Shown: positions 1 through 8,114 of the stretch, in pieces | How positions within the stretch are numbered: position 1 is the stretch's first letter | How the letters are laid out: each line of letters begins with the position of its first letter | Program-made: the position numbers and the translations under genes | The notes under the pieces: model-generated | Told to the model about the DNA's origin: nothing | The model's input: only the letters and a program-made list of their open reading frames with translations | The model's database searches: none | Assembly: GCA_018985235.1 (NCBI GenBank) | Contig: JADGIG010000290.1 | Location: 1 to 10,587 of the forward strand | Reading direction: 5' to 3' | Source of the DNA: Sanchytrium tribonematis | Lineage: Eukaryota > Sanchytriomycota > Sanchytriomycetes > Sanchytriales > Sanchytriaceae | Length of the DNA stretch: 10,587 nt

Positions 1-3000
1 GTTTGAGAGATAACGCCTTTGGGCGATGTTTCCAATTTGTCTAAATTACTTGTAGGAATTTTATCAGGTACAACTGGTTTGTTAGTAGAAGCAGTTTGAA
101 TTTCTTGAGTAGCAGGAGAGTTTTTGGCAAGGGTACTTTTTTCTTGCTGAAAGTCAATACTCTTTTGTTTCTTCAAGTCTTTTTCAATAATAGTATAAGA
201 TCCTTTGGGAATGTTGCCATATTTCTTAGCAGGATTTGAAGTAAAATTATACTTGACATGCAGAGACATCCCCTTTCCAAGATCATAGGTATCGTCAATC
301 GATCCTTTTTTGATAATTTCTGCAATATTTGGGGTTATAATACTACTGAAGAGTTTATGTGGTCCAATTCTTGCGTGATCACGAAGTTCAATTGATAAAC
401 GCGCTCTAGCAACGTTGTAAACATCAACGGCAACGCTCTCATTAAAAGAAGGATTCTCAGTTTTTTTATGCACTTCAGTTTTAATGACGGTTTTATCGTC
501 AATAAAGACGGAAGCATATGGATCACAACCACCCAAAAAATCACCTTGCCCTAAATTTTTGGCCTCTAGTAATTCTATTTTTAAAGAGCCGTACCCTAAG
601 GCACTAACCGTTGGCTCCGCCTTGTAAGTAGTAGGAACAATTTTGACAGATGCAGTTACTTCAGATTTAACTTCTCCTCCCTGTAGCTTAAATATGACTT
701 GTTTCGATGCAAGATTATTCTCTAAGATCTCAATGGCAGTAAAATAATAACTACCAATTATGGAATCTTTGTTATAAACCTTTAAATGTGCCACACTGTA
801 CTTGATTTCTTTCAAAAATACGTCAAAAGATTCTTCCCAAATAGGATTATTCGTCTTCTTTTTGACTTTACTTGAATAAGCTGGAATAGTGGAGTCGTCT
901 ACCAACAATTCGAATTTGTAGTTGCTGACATCGGAAAAATTCCCATCATGAATTGCGATTTGTAAAAATGCGGAGTCTAAGTTAATAAATAATACCAAAA
1001 TTGCCTATGACTGAAGAATTCTCATACTCGGTAGCAAGAGGAAACAATTCGCATTCCATATAAATCTGTCCCACCCTTTTGTCAGACAATAAAACATCAA
1101 ATGGCTGCGATTGTGTGATTCTAGAATCTAAAGAAATTTTTGGGGCGGAATCGTCTGGAGAGCTGACGCCGTCCTGAAAGACATTGAGAAAAGCCGAACC
1201 CATGTGCTTGTCTTTTGTCATTTGATTGTAATCATACAATTCTATAGCAAGTTTTTCTTTAAAAGTCCTGATCGGAATAAAAAAAGTTTCATCAAATTCA
1301 GGGTTCAAAGAGTTTTCAACAACTAGAGTTTTTCCAACGCTTCTAGTATTACATTTGACGACACAATAAGGGTCTGATGTTCCACTTAATTCTTGATTTT
1401 TAAGATTTTTACAGCGAAGGACTCTAATCTTGGCTACACATTTAGCTGGAATGACAGTACTTAATTCACTTTCACTTAAATAAATAGGCTTCCATTCAAA
1501 AGTAATAAGCATTTTGCCACTAACAGCGTCGTTAAGTTCATACCAATCCTGACGCCCGGCCTTTTTGTCGATAATATAGCTTGTGTTAAACTCTTTGCTA
1601 CCAATAATTGGATCGGCTGCTAAATCTCTTTGGTCTTTGATTGCAATAAACAATTTGCCGCTATTTCTATTTGGAACAAACACATCCGCTGTTTCTTCAA
1701 AACGCGGATTATTAGTTCGTTTCTTTGTTTTACTCTTAAATACTGAATCTCCATTGAACTTAATTTCTAGATAGGGATTGTATGATCCACTTAAACTCTT
1801 TATTTCACCTTGGATATGCTTACATTTGTGAATTGTGACTCGTAAGATACCACTTCTGATAGGCAGTTCCTTATTGGGTTCACAAACTGGATACCAAAAT
1901 GAATCAAACACAATTTGGCCTCTCTCGTCTTTGTTATTAAATAAAGTAAGTTCCTTATCAATTAATTGGTTGTCGTCCACGTGCTCCAAAAGCTGAAAGT
2001 CGGCTTTTCCAACTGTTTTAAATCCGACCTGGTCATGGTCTTTAACATCAAAACTGATTTTATCCAAATTCAAATCATAGATTAAAATAAATTTCAACTC
2101 GTCAAAATGAGGATTGAGATTGTTTTCAAATACATCAGTGCTTGCAACGAGGCGACCGTTTAGCAAAATATCACAATAAGGATCACTTTTCCCGATAATT
2201 TCTGTATTTTTGAAATTTTTCCCTTCAATTAGGTGAACTTTGAGTACGCCCACCGGTCCGGATTGTACGACGCCATTTAAAATAGCATCAACGTCAATTG
2301 GCATTCGGACAGGTGCAACCAAGATTGTATTCATTATCATATTAATGATCATTTGTATACTTTGCTTAATTCCTGGCAGATTCATTACATCCATTGACAG
2401 ATTGCCGAGAGGCTTCAACACAAAGTCAATCTCGGGCAAAGTTTCGAACCAGATCTCCACAACCTTAACATGAGGAAATTTAGTCATCAACTTGATTCTA
2501 CAATGAAGTCGACCTCTAAAATAAGTATCTTTGACAGAGACTGGAATCGCTGTACTAGCTATACCTTTTCCTAATCTTATTTCTAAAAGAATATTACTAT
2601 TAGCGTCAGAATTATTTTCAACTGGTGCATAAACAACGTTGAAAACTAGATATATAATATCATCCTCAACATCAGTATTTGTTTCTACTGTATTAATGCG
2701 AACACCAGTACTACCTAGACTAAATTCCTTAAAGCGAAGGTCGTCTAAAAAGGATGGCTTATAAAGTTCTAAATAAGGGTCAATGACTCCTACAATTATT
2801 TCCGACAAAACTGGTTCAAACATTCCCCAGTACTTTTCAATTAAGGCATTTAACCACTCGACTCGCTCCCCATTTGTCCATCCGCCTTCTTCATTTTGAA
2901 AATTTATAATTTCTAAATTAAAAGCTTTCTCAAATTCAACTCTCATATTCCTCTTAGTTCGATCAATAGATATTTGCAAAAATTGAGCGACAAAAAATCC

Positions 3001-3252
3001 AACCGCAACCATACCAATAAAGCCGTGATTAAAAAAACTACAAATATAGCATCCTAGAACTAACGCGCCAATAAGAGCGTGATTTTTGGCAATATCAATC
3101 CATGACATTGGTATTAGCCCCAAAACTAAACCGTTATCGCCCTCTTTCTTATCAGTACTAAATAATGTGCGTCTTTTCAAGAGGTTATCTTTAATGACTG
3201 TAGTTTTTTTATCACTTAAAGTTAAACTTTCAGGCAAAGCAGGTTGTTCCAT
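1..3252 (-). CDS. Tricalbin-like SMP/C2 lipid-transfer protein, 3' end outside window
   Basis: The coding sequence is the complement of 996..3252 joined to 1..976, removing a 19-nt intron; at least 1077 residues are visible and the frame is still open at base 1. The order is: basic N-terminus, hydrophobic hairpin (about 57-92), SMP domain (about 125-325), then five C2 domains (about 335-455, 467-590, 605-735, 754-850, 880-997) and a Lys/Ser/Thr-rich tail. C2-1 and C2-3 keep the SDPY motif and a second acidic loop (DHD, DYNQ). C2-5 has CDPY. C2-2 has NPY in place of DPY and C2-4 lacks the loop acids, so these two are probably not calcium binders. Known tricalbins/extended synaptotagmins anchor in the ER and tether it to the plasma membrane, moving lipid through the SMP tube. 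The start is the ATG at 3252, 41 nt after the stop of the upstream gene. Yeast tricalbins are about 1200-1500 residues, so little is likely missing. Confidence 0.9.
977..995 (-). other. 19-nt spliceosomal intron in the tricalbin gene
   Basis: On the minus strand it reads GTATTATTTATTAACTTAG. It falls in phase 1 after residue 752 (Phe). Left in, a TAA inside it (982-984) ends the protein after C2-3. Removed, the frame runs open for another 976 bases and encodes two further C2 domains plus a tail. The TTAAC four bases before the terminal TTAG resembles a branch-point sequence. Reassigning TAA as sense would not help, because the length is not a multiple of three and the following frame would be wrong. 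Confidence 0.87.
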
Positions 3253-3292
3253 ATGGGGCAGTTTTAAAATTAGATAAAATCAAGAGATTGAA

Positions 3293-3298
3293 TTTATT
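3293..3298 (-). terminator. AATAAA poly(A) signal overlapping the Rab escort gene stop
   Basis: The minus strand reads AAATAAAT across the last Lys codon and the TAA stop (3294-3296), so AATAAA overlaps the stop codon. Cleavage 10-30 nt further on would fall in the 41-nt gap before, or just inside, the tricalbin start. This is a motif match in AT-rich DNA, so chance occurrence is possible. Confidence 0.45.
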
Positions 3299-4313
3299 TA
3301 TCCAGCGATCTTTCTAAAATCTTGCTGACAATAGTATCGGCAATCAAAAAATGCTCATCAGAAATAGAAATAACAGAAATAATATCAGGAAGAACAAATA
3401 CGTTTTCCATTAGGCATTCATATTCTATCACCTTAATTTGATCCGGATTGCCTAAATGATCAATGGCTTTCAAAGTATTACTCAAATAATACATTTTGCC
3501 ATCGTGATTTAGGCCATACAATATAGAGTCATTGACTTGTTGCACTTCTAGTGAAGCAGTGATATCTGATTCTACGATAATAGAATACCAAACAGTTTCC
3601 TTTTTCTTATGCACAAAGTTACCAGGAAGTAAGTGGATATGACTAGAATCAATAACTATTTTTGAAGATTTAAATTGGCCGTATTGAGTTTTGAAGTGAA
3701 ATTCATTATCAATGCTGGATATGCTGGAAACTTGAGAATTCATCATTTGAAGACCACCCAAGACAGCTGATTTCCTTGTAAGCAGCTGCGTTAATTCGGC
3801 TTCCAGAAAATACTCGTTGACAAGATGAGGGGACTGAGATTGAAAAGCCACAGCTTTTTCGATGGATTGCTTACTAAATCCTAAATAATCATTTTTGATA
3901 ATATTCAAAAAAGAATTTAAATTAGTTGGTAACTCAAAATCCACAGCAAGATCTTGTATAAAATACTCCATATATTTCATTATGAGTCTTTTTTCTTTTA
4001 ATGTAAAGTCTGAATTAAATACATCCTGCTTTGTCATTGGCATTTTAATTCCATTTATCATGATTCCTTGGCTTATCAGAAACTCGATATCTTTTTGCAA
4101 TTTGTGTTCAATGATAAAGTCGACCCATTTTGATCCACAATTCATTAGAAGAGGTCTCTTTTCAATGTATTCCGTGTTATTTGTCAACATCGTTACACTA
4201 ACATTTTCTTTTAGAAGCAGATAACTCACTAATGATCCTGTGAGCTCTATTCCAAATATTGCAATATCTGTTGCACCGTCGAGTATCATATCACGAGACA
4301 GGCATGACGCCAT
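3294..4313 (-). CDS. Divergent Rab escort protein / Rab GDI family protein
   Basis: 339 residues in a single exon. It resembles the GDI/REP superfamily, which presents Rab GTPases to geranylgeranyl transferase (REP, yeast Mrs6) or extracts prenylated Rabs from membranes (GDI). Visible landmarks are a degenerate dinucleotide-fold N-terminus (about 16-45: beta strand, IELTGSLVS, beta strand), an LKEKRLIMKYMEYF segment (105-118) matching the family's EKRxLMKF helix, the AELTQLLTRKSAVLGGLQMM stretch (172-191) matching the family ELPQxFxRxxAVxGGxYxL block, and a strand KIVIDSS (218-224). The YYGG signature near the N-terminus is missing and the Gly-rich loop is eroded. At 339 residues it is shorter than GDI (about 450) and much shorter than Mrs6 (about 600). 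REP is preferred to GDI because GDI is usually strongly conserved and this protein is not. The start is the ATG at 4313; an in-frame ATG eight codons later would also keep the fold. It diverges from the cyclin gene. Confidence 0.66.
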   Translation of the reverse strand: MASCLSRDMILDGATDIAIFGIELTGSLVSYLLLKENVSVTMLTNNTEYIEKRPLLMNCGSKWVDFIIEHKLQKDIEFLISQGIMINGIKMPMTKQDVFNSDFTLKEKRLIMKYMEYFIQDLAVDFELPTNLNSFLNIIKNDYLGFSKQSIEKAVAFQSQSPHLVNEYFLEAELTQLLTRKSAVLGGLQMMNSQVSSISSIDNEFHFKTQYGQFKSSKIVIDSSHIHLLPGNFVHKKKETVWYSIIVESDITASLEVQQVNDSILYGLNHDGKMYYLSNTLKAIDHLGNPDQIKVIEYECLMENVFVLPDIISVISISDEHFLIADTIVSKILERSLDK

Positions 4314-4509
4314 TGACTATTGTTATCAGGAACTTATCAACGCCAAATTTGCAACCAAAATGACGCAATCGACCCCGGAAACGTCACGTGTAACCTCCTT
4401 TGGAGTGAAATTGCCAAATGATTGGCTCTATGGCTAAATTCGGGGTCTGTGTAGCCGATGTTTCCAGATAGTAATCATTATAAATTAAGAGACCACCCTC
4501 TTATTTAAG
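4314..4509. promoter_or_regulatory. Bidirectional promoter between the Rab escort and cyclin genes
   Basis: This 196-nt non-coding gap separates two divergently transcribed starts. It holds a palindromic CACGTG E-box (4385-4390) inside ACGTCACGTG, a TGACGCAAT element (4362-4370), an inverted CCAAT box (ATTGG, 4421-4425) and a TATA-like TATAAAT (4479-4485) about 25 nt before the cyclin ATG. The part from about 4350 to 4460 is visibly richer in G and C than the surroundings. In yeasts CACGTG is bound by Pho4 or Cbf1 bHLH proteins; which factor applies here is unknown. Confidence 0.6.
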
Positions 4510-4917
4510 ATGGTTGCAAATTGTATTATTGCACCGAATTATTACTATCCTCCCGCAGTCAAATCAATTGAGTTTGGCTTAGTGCAGCTGGTGAACCAAT
4601 ACTGCTACGTTGATCCTAATGTATTACATAATCTATTGGGTTATGTATCTGCCGAAGTCATAATCTTGGGTTTGTACTATTTGCATTATACCTGCCGATC
4701 TTCAAATCATTTTTTGGTTTGTGTAATTTTGGCGACAAAATATTTGGATGACTACGCCATGTCCCTTAAAGCATGGGAAGGCATACTTCAAATTAATTTT
4801 AATACTTTGAGGCATTACGAAATGTCAGTACTTAAAGATTTGAGATACTGTTTACATGTGAAAGAAGATTTCGATTATTTTCGCCAGCAAATTTCAGTTT
4901 TATACCCATATTTTTAG
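4510..4917 (+). CDS. Small Pho80/PCL-like cyclin
   Basis: 135 residues. The cyclin box fills most of the protein: helix 1 around 19-31, helix 2 around 45-60, the diagnostic HFLVCVILATKYLDD (67-81) and KAWEGI (87-92), then LRHYEMSVLKDLRYCLHV (100-117). This pattern (F-x-x-x-x-ILA-x-K-[FY]-L-x-D, N-x-W or A-W, then E-x-x-x-L-x-x-L) is typical of the cyclins that partner Pho85/CDK5-type kinases (Pho80, Pcl family) in phosphate and cell-cycle signalling. The conserved Lys (77) and Glu (104), which normally pair in the cyclin box, are present. It is near the minimum size for the family. It starts at the ATG at 4510 behind a TATA-like box and stops at TAG 4915-4917. CFAP58 begins in the same frame 6 nt later, so a spliced fusion cannot be excluded. 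Confidence 0.8.
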   Translation: MVANCIIAPNYYYPPAVKSIEFGLVQLVNQYCYVDPNVLHNLLGYVSAEVIILGLYYLHYTCRSSNHFLVCVILATKYLDDYAMSLKAWEGILQINFNTLRHYEMSVLKDLRYCLHVKEDFDYFRQQISVLYPYF

Positions 4918-4923
4918 GTCATT

Positions 4924-7368
4924 ATGGAGGTAGAATTGAATTTGAACCCTGTTTTTAGTCAAGATGAATTGATGCAGCTCAATTCAATTCTGGTTCTACT
5001 TCCAACTTCTGATGAGCACAAGCAAAAAATAAAGCAATTTATTGATACCTTATTTGAGCGAGAAAAGTTGCTATCGCAAAAGGTCTTCGAACTGACCGAG
5101 ACATTCGCAACTGCAGCTCTTTCTGAGACTACAACTATATCAGACATAAAAAAACAAAATGCGAAGTATCAAATTGATATAAAGAAGGCTTGGAATCTGT
5201 TAGAGATTGCCCATCAAAAGGAAATGGAGCAAACTCAGCAAATATCGGTCTTAACTTTTAAGATTGACACGATTATGTCGAGTGGAAATGACTTACAACT
5301 GTTGACACTATCGCAAGATAACAAGGAACTGAAACAGGATAAGAATGACTTGAACGAACAAGTGCGCCAATTGCAAAAAGACAAGGGTGAAATTGTTAAC
5401 AAGCTTTCAAAAAATGAGGAAAACACGCAAATTTTAAATTCAAAGTGCTCTCAAATGGAAAACGATTTTTATAATTTGCAACAAATGCTAAATCAAGCTG
5501 AAATTTCTTTGGGTATCAAAGACGATGAACTTACCAACTTTAAAGCCCAATCAGAATACAAAGAGGTAGAGCTTAAAAGCCGGAATGAATTGATCACATA
5601 TCTTAAGGAAGAGTTAAAAAATGTTGAGAAAGGACTCGAGGAAGAGCGAAAGCTTAAGGATTTTACTTTCAAAGAGCTTGAGTTGGCAAATACAACTTTA
5701 AAAAAATTAGAGTCACAAGTGAAAGCTTTGAAAAAAGAGCGCATAGAGGGAGAGGCTAAGTTGAAAATGATTGAGTTCGAGATGAAAACTCAGGAAAAAG
5801 ATTACGAGGTTTTATCACTAGATAAGCAGAACAGCGACCGTCTCAAAGATGGATTAGTCAGAAAAATGCAAGGTGTTGAAAGCAAGAAAGCCGAGCTTAA
5901 AGCTCTGCTCGACCTTAAAGATGATAGTATTTTCAACCTCGAAAGAGAGATTGTATGCTTACGGGAAGAAACAGACGCAACAAGAGAGGAAAATAGACAG
6001 CTTAAAAATTTGAACGACAAGCTCAAAGAGTCAAATAGTGAACTTCAGGTGAAGAATTCTAATGGGTTGTATAATTTGAAACAATTGGAAATCGACATCA
6101 TTAGCCACAAAAAGGCAAACAAAACGTTTCAAGAAGAAGCCATAAAGATGCGCAAAATCATTGAGGCACTAGAACATGAGCAGTGTGACTTCCAAACAAG
6201 AATTCATACCAAGGACAAATCGATAAAAGATTTAGACCAGGAAATTTTAGGACTTAAAGAGGAACTATACGAACAAACCCAACAGACTATCGAACTCAAA
6301 AAGAAATTTTCAAACCACCAAAACTTGTATGAACAAACCAGAAGCGATCGAAACAGGTATGCTAAAGATGTTATGGATGTCAACTCCGAGTTAAAGGATT
6401 CACGCGTCAAATTAGAAGCTATGACACATCAAATTTTGCAGCTCGAGCAACAATTACAAAGTAAAAATGAGTCGTCAACTAAGAACCACTTTTCCGTTCT
6501 GAAAATTTCAAAAGAAAAAGAACATCTAATTGAAGAAATTGATTTATTGACCAGGCAAAGTAAAATATCGAAGTGTAAAATTGAGGAACTGAAATCTGAT
6601 AATATTCAATTAAGCCAAAACTCGAATGATTATTGTGAAGAGATACAGAAATATCAGTTGAAAATAGACGATCTTAATCGAAAAAATGAAAGCCAGCAAC
6701 AATTAATAGAAAAGAAGTCGGGAAAAATAGATGAAGAAGTTGCCAAAGTTGAAAGATTACAAGGTCAGTTAGATAGATCGACGAAGGATATGAGAGAAAT
6801 AGATTTTAAAAACAAATCTTTGAATGATGAGGTGAAGCATTATCAGAAAAAAATTCGGCTGATAGAACTACACGGCAAAAATGTTTTCAAATTTCAGCAG
6901 GAAGTCATTGAATTGAAAAAACAACTTTTGGATGAGCAAATTAGAGGCAAAGCTTTACAAGAAGAAATGGATAGACCCCAAAATATACACCATTGGAGAT
7001 CAATTCAAGCTGTGGATCCTGATCGGTATAGTCTCATGGAGAAAGTCGCAGACTTACAGCGCAAATTGATTAAAAAAGACGACGAGATACTAAAAGTTCA
7101 AAATTCATTGTCAGTAACCAAAAATTTAAATGATGATTTAAACAGAATTTTATCTAGGGTACCATCAACTGACATTATAATGGAAATAGAATCTTTGAAA
7201 AGCACTTCTAGTAAAAAAACTTCCCAAATTCAAGCTTTAGAATCAGAAATAAAAATGTATAGAGACTGCATTGGTAACAAATCGAAAGAAATTGAGCTTC
7301 TCAAAACAAAACTGAATGAATCCAAATCCTCATTGCCTAAAAAGATTAGAATGGTGAATATAAAATAA
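4924..7368 (+). CDS. CFAP58: Cilia- and flagella-associated protein 58 (CFAP58) homologue
   Basis: 814 residues, single exon, almost entirely coiled coil (charged heptads from about 35 to the end). Two blocks identify the family: NLYEQTRSDRNRYAKD at about 468-483 (family: NLYExxRSDRNxYSK) and RPQNIHHWRSIQAVDPDRY at about 682-700 (family: NPxNVHRWRxLEGSDPxxY), followed by a long helix with ILSRVP, matching the ILARQP of other members. The length is close to animal CFAP58 (about 870). Known members are axonemal or centriole-linked proteins required for flagellum assembly and stability, so the organism should make a flagellated cell. The ATG at 4924 gives the expected short N-terminal segment before the first family helix. 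The promoter must lie inside the cyclin gene, since only 6 nt separate them. It converges with the SNARE gene, with 2 nt between the two stop codons. Confidence 0.92.
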   Translation: MEVELNLNPVFSQDELMQLNSILVLLPTSDEHKQKIKQFIDTLFEREKLLSQKVFELTETFATAALSETTTISDIKKQNAKYQIDIKKAWNLLEIAHQKEMEQTQQISVLTFKIDTIMSSGNDLQLLTLSQDNKELKQDKNDLNEQVRQLQKDKGEIVNKLSKNEENTQILNSKCSQMENDFYNLQQMLNQAEISLGIKDDELTNFKAQSEYKEVELKSRNELITYLKEELKNVEKGLEEERKLKDFTFKELELANTTLKKLESQVKALKKERIEGEAKLKMIEFEMKTQEKDYEVLSLDKQNSDRLKDGLVRKMQGVESKKAELKALLDLKDDSIFNLEREIVCLREETDATREENRQLKNLNDKLKESNSELQVKNSNGLYNLKQLEIDIISHKKANKTFQEEAIKMRKIIEALEHEQCDFQTRIHTKDKSIKDLDQEILGLKEELYEQTQQTIELKKKFSNHQNLYEQTRSDRNRYAKDVMDVNSELKDSRVKLEAMTHQILQLEQQLQSKNESSTKNHFSVLKISKEKEHLIEEIDLLTRQSKISKCKIEELKSDNIQLSQNSNDYCEEIQKYQLKIDDLNRKNESQQQLIEKKSGKIDEEVAKVERLQGQLDRSTKDMREIDFKNKSLNDEVKHYQKKIRLIELHGKNVFKFQQEVIELKKQLLDEQIRGKALQEEMDRPQNIHHWRSIQAVDPDRYSLMEKVADLQRKLIKKDDEILKVQNSLSVTKNLNDDLNRILSRVPSTDIIMEIESLKSTSSKKTSQIQALESEIKMYRDCIGNKSKEIELLKTKLNESKSSLPKKIRMVNIK
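5028..5033 (+). terminator. Possible poly(A) signal of the cyclin inside CFAP58
   Basis: This AATAAA lies about 110 nt after the cyclin stop. No signal fits in the 6-nt spacer, so a separate cyclin mRNA must end within CFAP58 coding sequence, and this is a candidate. It may equally be a chance match in an AAA-rich coding stretch. Confidence 0.2.
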
Positions 7369-7369
7369 A
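7364..7369 (+). terminator. AATAAA poly(A) signal overlapping the CFAP58 stop
   Basis: AATAAA spans the TAA stop (7366-7368). Cleavage 10-30 nt further on would place the mRNA end inside the antisense of the SNARE coding sequence. This repeats the arrangement seen at the Rab escort gene. Confidence 0.45.
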
Positions 7370-7370
7370 T

Positions 7371-8114
7371 TTACTCAAATTTTTTCAAGCGTTTCTCCGT
7401 TCGTTTGTTTTTGCTACTAACTGCATCTGTACTCTTGCTAATGTTGCCAATTCTTTCATTTTGGGCCTTTATTTCTTCATTTTGGGCCATCGCCATTAGT
7501 TTGAGGTTCTTTAAAGCCGAGGATGAAAAATTTATATTATCATCAATTTCTTTTTCTACTTGACAATTCTCTTCACCTTCCAAGTAATTATTTCTTGTAC
7601 GACTAGCCTTAGAATTGGGACTTCTGCCTCGTTGGCGATTCATCTGAATTATTTCATCGTTCGTTTCCTCTAATCTTGAATTTGATGGCCGTTTTTGTCC
7701 TAATTCCTCACGGACTTGTTTCTCCCTCTTGTTATGTTTTTCGTTAGCTCGATTATTTTTACTTCTGTGGTAATATTTTAAAGGATTTGCAGCGGAAGTA
7801 ATGAAATTCTTATTCAGTTGCTCTAATTCATCAGTTTTTGTGATAGCTTTATCTGCATGAACATCAACAAGATTCATATTATCTTCGATATTATTAAGTT
7901 TGTCACGTTGTTCACTTAAATTCATAGAGTTTATGGCGGCCATTCGCTGGCTTTCTTCCAAAAGGCGTCTTGTATTTCTGGAAGATTGAAGACTTTTTTG
8001 CTTAGTGATATCGATTCTGTCTTTCATGACATCAATCTCAGCTCCCTCATCAACTTTAGAGCTTCTGGATTTTCTTGAAGATTGCCTACTCCCACGGATA
8101 GAATGATTTGTCAT
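7371..8114 (-). CDS. SNAP-25/Sec9-like Qbc-SNARE
   Basis: 247 residues with two SNARE motifs and no transmembrane segment. The first (Qb, about 43-104) contains NTRRLLEESQ and LSEQRDKL, with the zero-layer Gln at residue 69, aligning with SNAP-25 TRRMLQLVEES and LDEQGEQL. The second (Qc, about 190-247) contains LKNLKLMAMAQNEEIKAQNE with the zero-layer Gln at 218, matching SNAP-25 LGNLRHMALDMGNEIDTQN. The linker is charged, rich in Arg/Asn/Glu and has no palmitoylation Cys cluster (a single Cys at 184), so it resembles Sec9/SNAP-29 more than neuronal SNAP-25. The N-terminal 25 residues are Ser/Arg-rich. Its role would be exocytic or post-Golgi membrane fusion with a Qa syntaxin and an R-SNARE. 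The start is the ATG at 8112-8114; the TTG just upstream is not expected to serve in a eukaryote. The C-terminus ends right at the second SNARE motif. Confidence 0.88.
   Translation of the reverse strand: MTNHSIRGSRQSSRKSRSSKVDEGAEIDVMKDRIDITKQKSLQSSRNTRRLLEESQRMAAINSMNLSEQRDKLNNIEDNMNLVDVHADKAITKTDELEQLNKNFITSAANPLKYYHRSKNNRANEKHNKREKQVREELGQKRPSNSRLEETNDEIIQMNRQRGRSPNSKASRTRNNYLEGEENCQVEKEIDDNINFSSSALKNLKLMAMAQNEEIKAQNERIGNISKSTDAVSSKNKRTEKRLKKFE

Noticed and set aside
335-544. Open frame on the minus strand inside the left end
   Set aside because: It lies out of frame within the last C2 domain of the spliced tricalbin, has low-complexity Leu-rich sequence and matches nothing recognisable.
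982-984. Stop reassignment or readthrough of the TAA in the tricalbin
   Set aside because: The frame after the TAA is not the C2 frame; a 19-nt removal is needed, so a changed code does not explain it, and TAA and TAG serve as normal stops elsewhere in the window.
3895-4224. 109-codon plus-strand frame antisense to the Rab escort gene
   Set aside because: It is the reverse shadow of a conserved coding region, with no promoter of its own and Ser/Phe-rich composition typical of antisense of A-rich codons.
4959-6410. Several 60-85 codon minus-strand frames opposite CFAP58
   Set aside because: These are Ser/Leu/Phe-rich mirror images of Lys/Glu/Asn-rich coiled-coil codons, a standard artefact.
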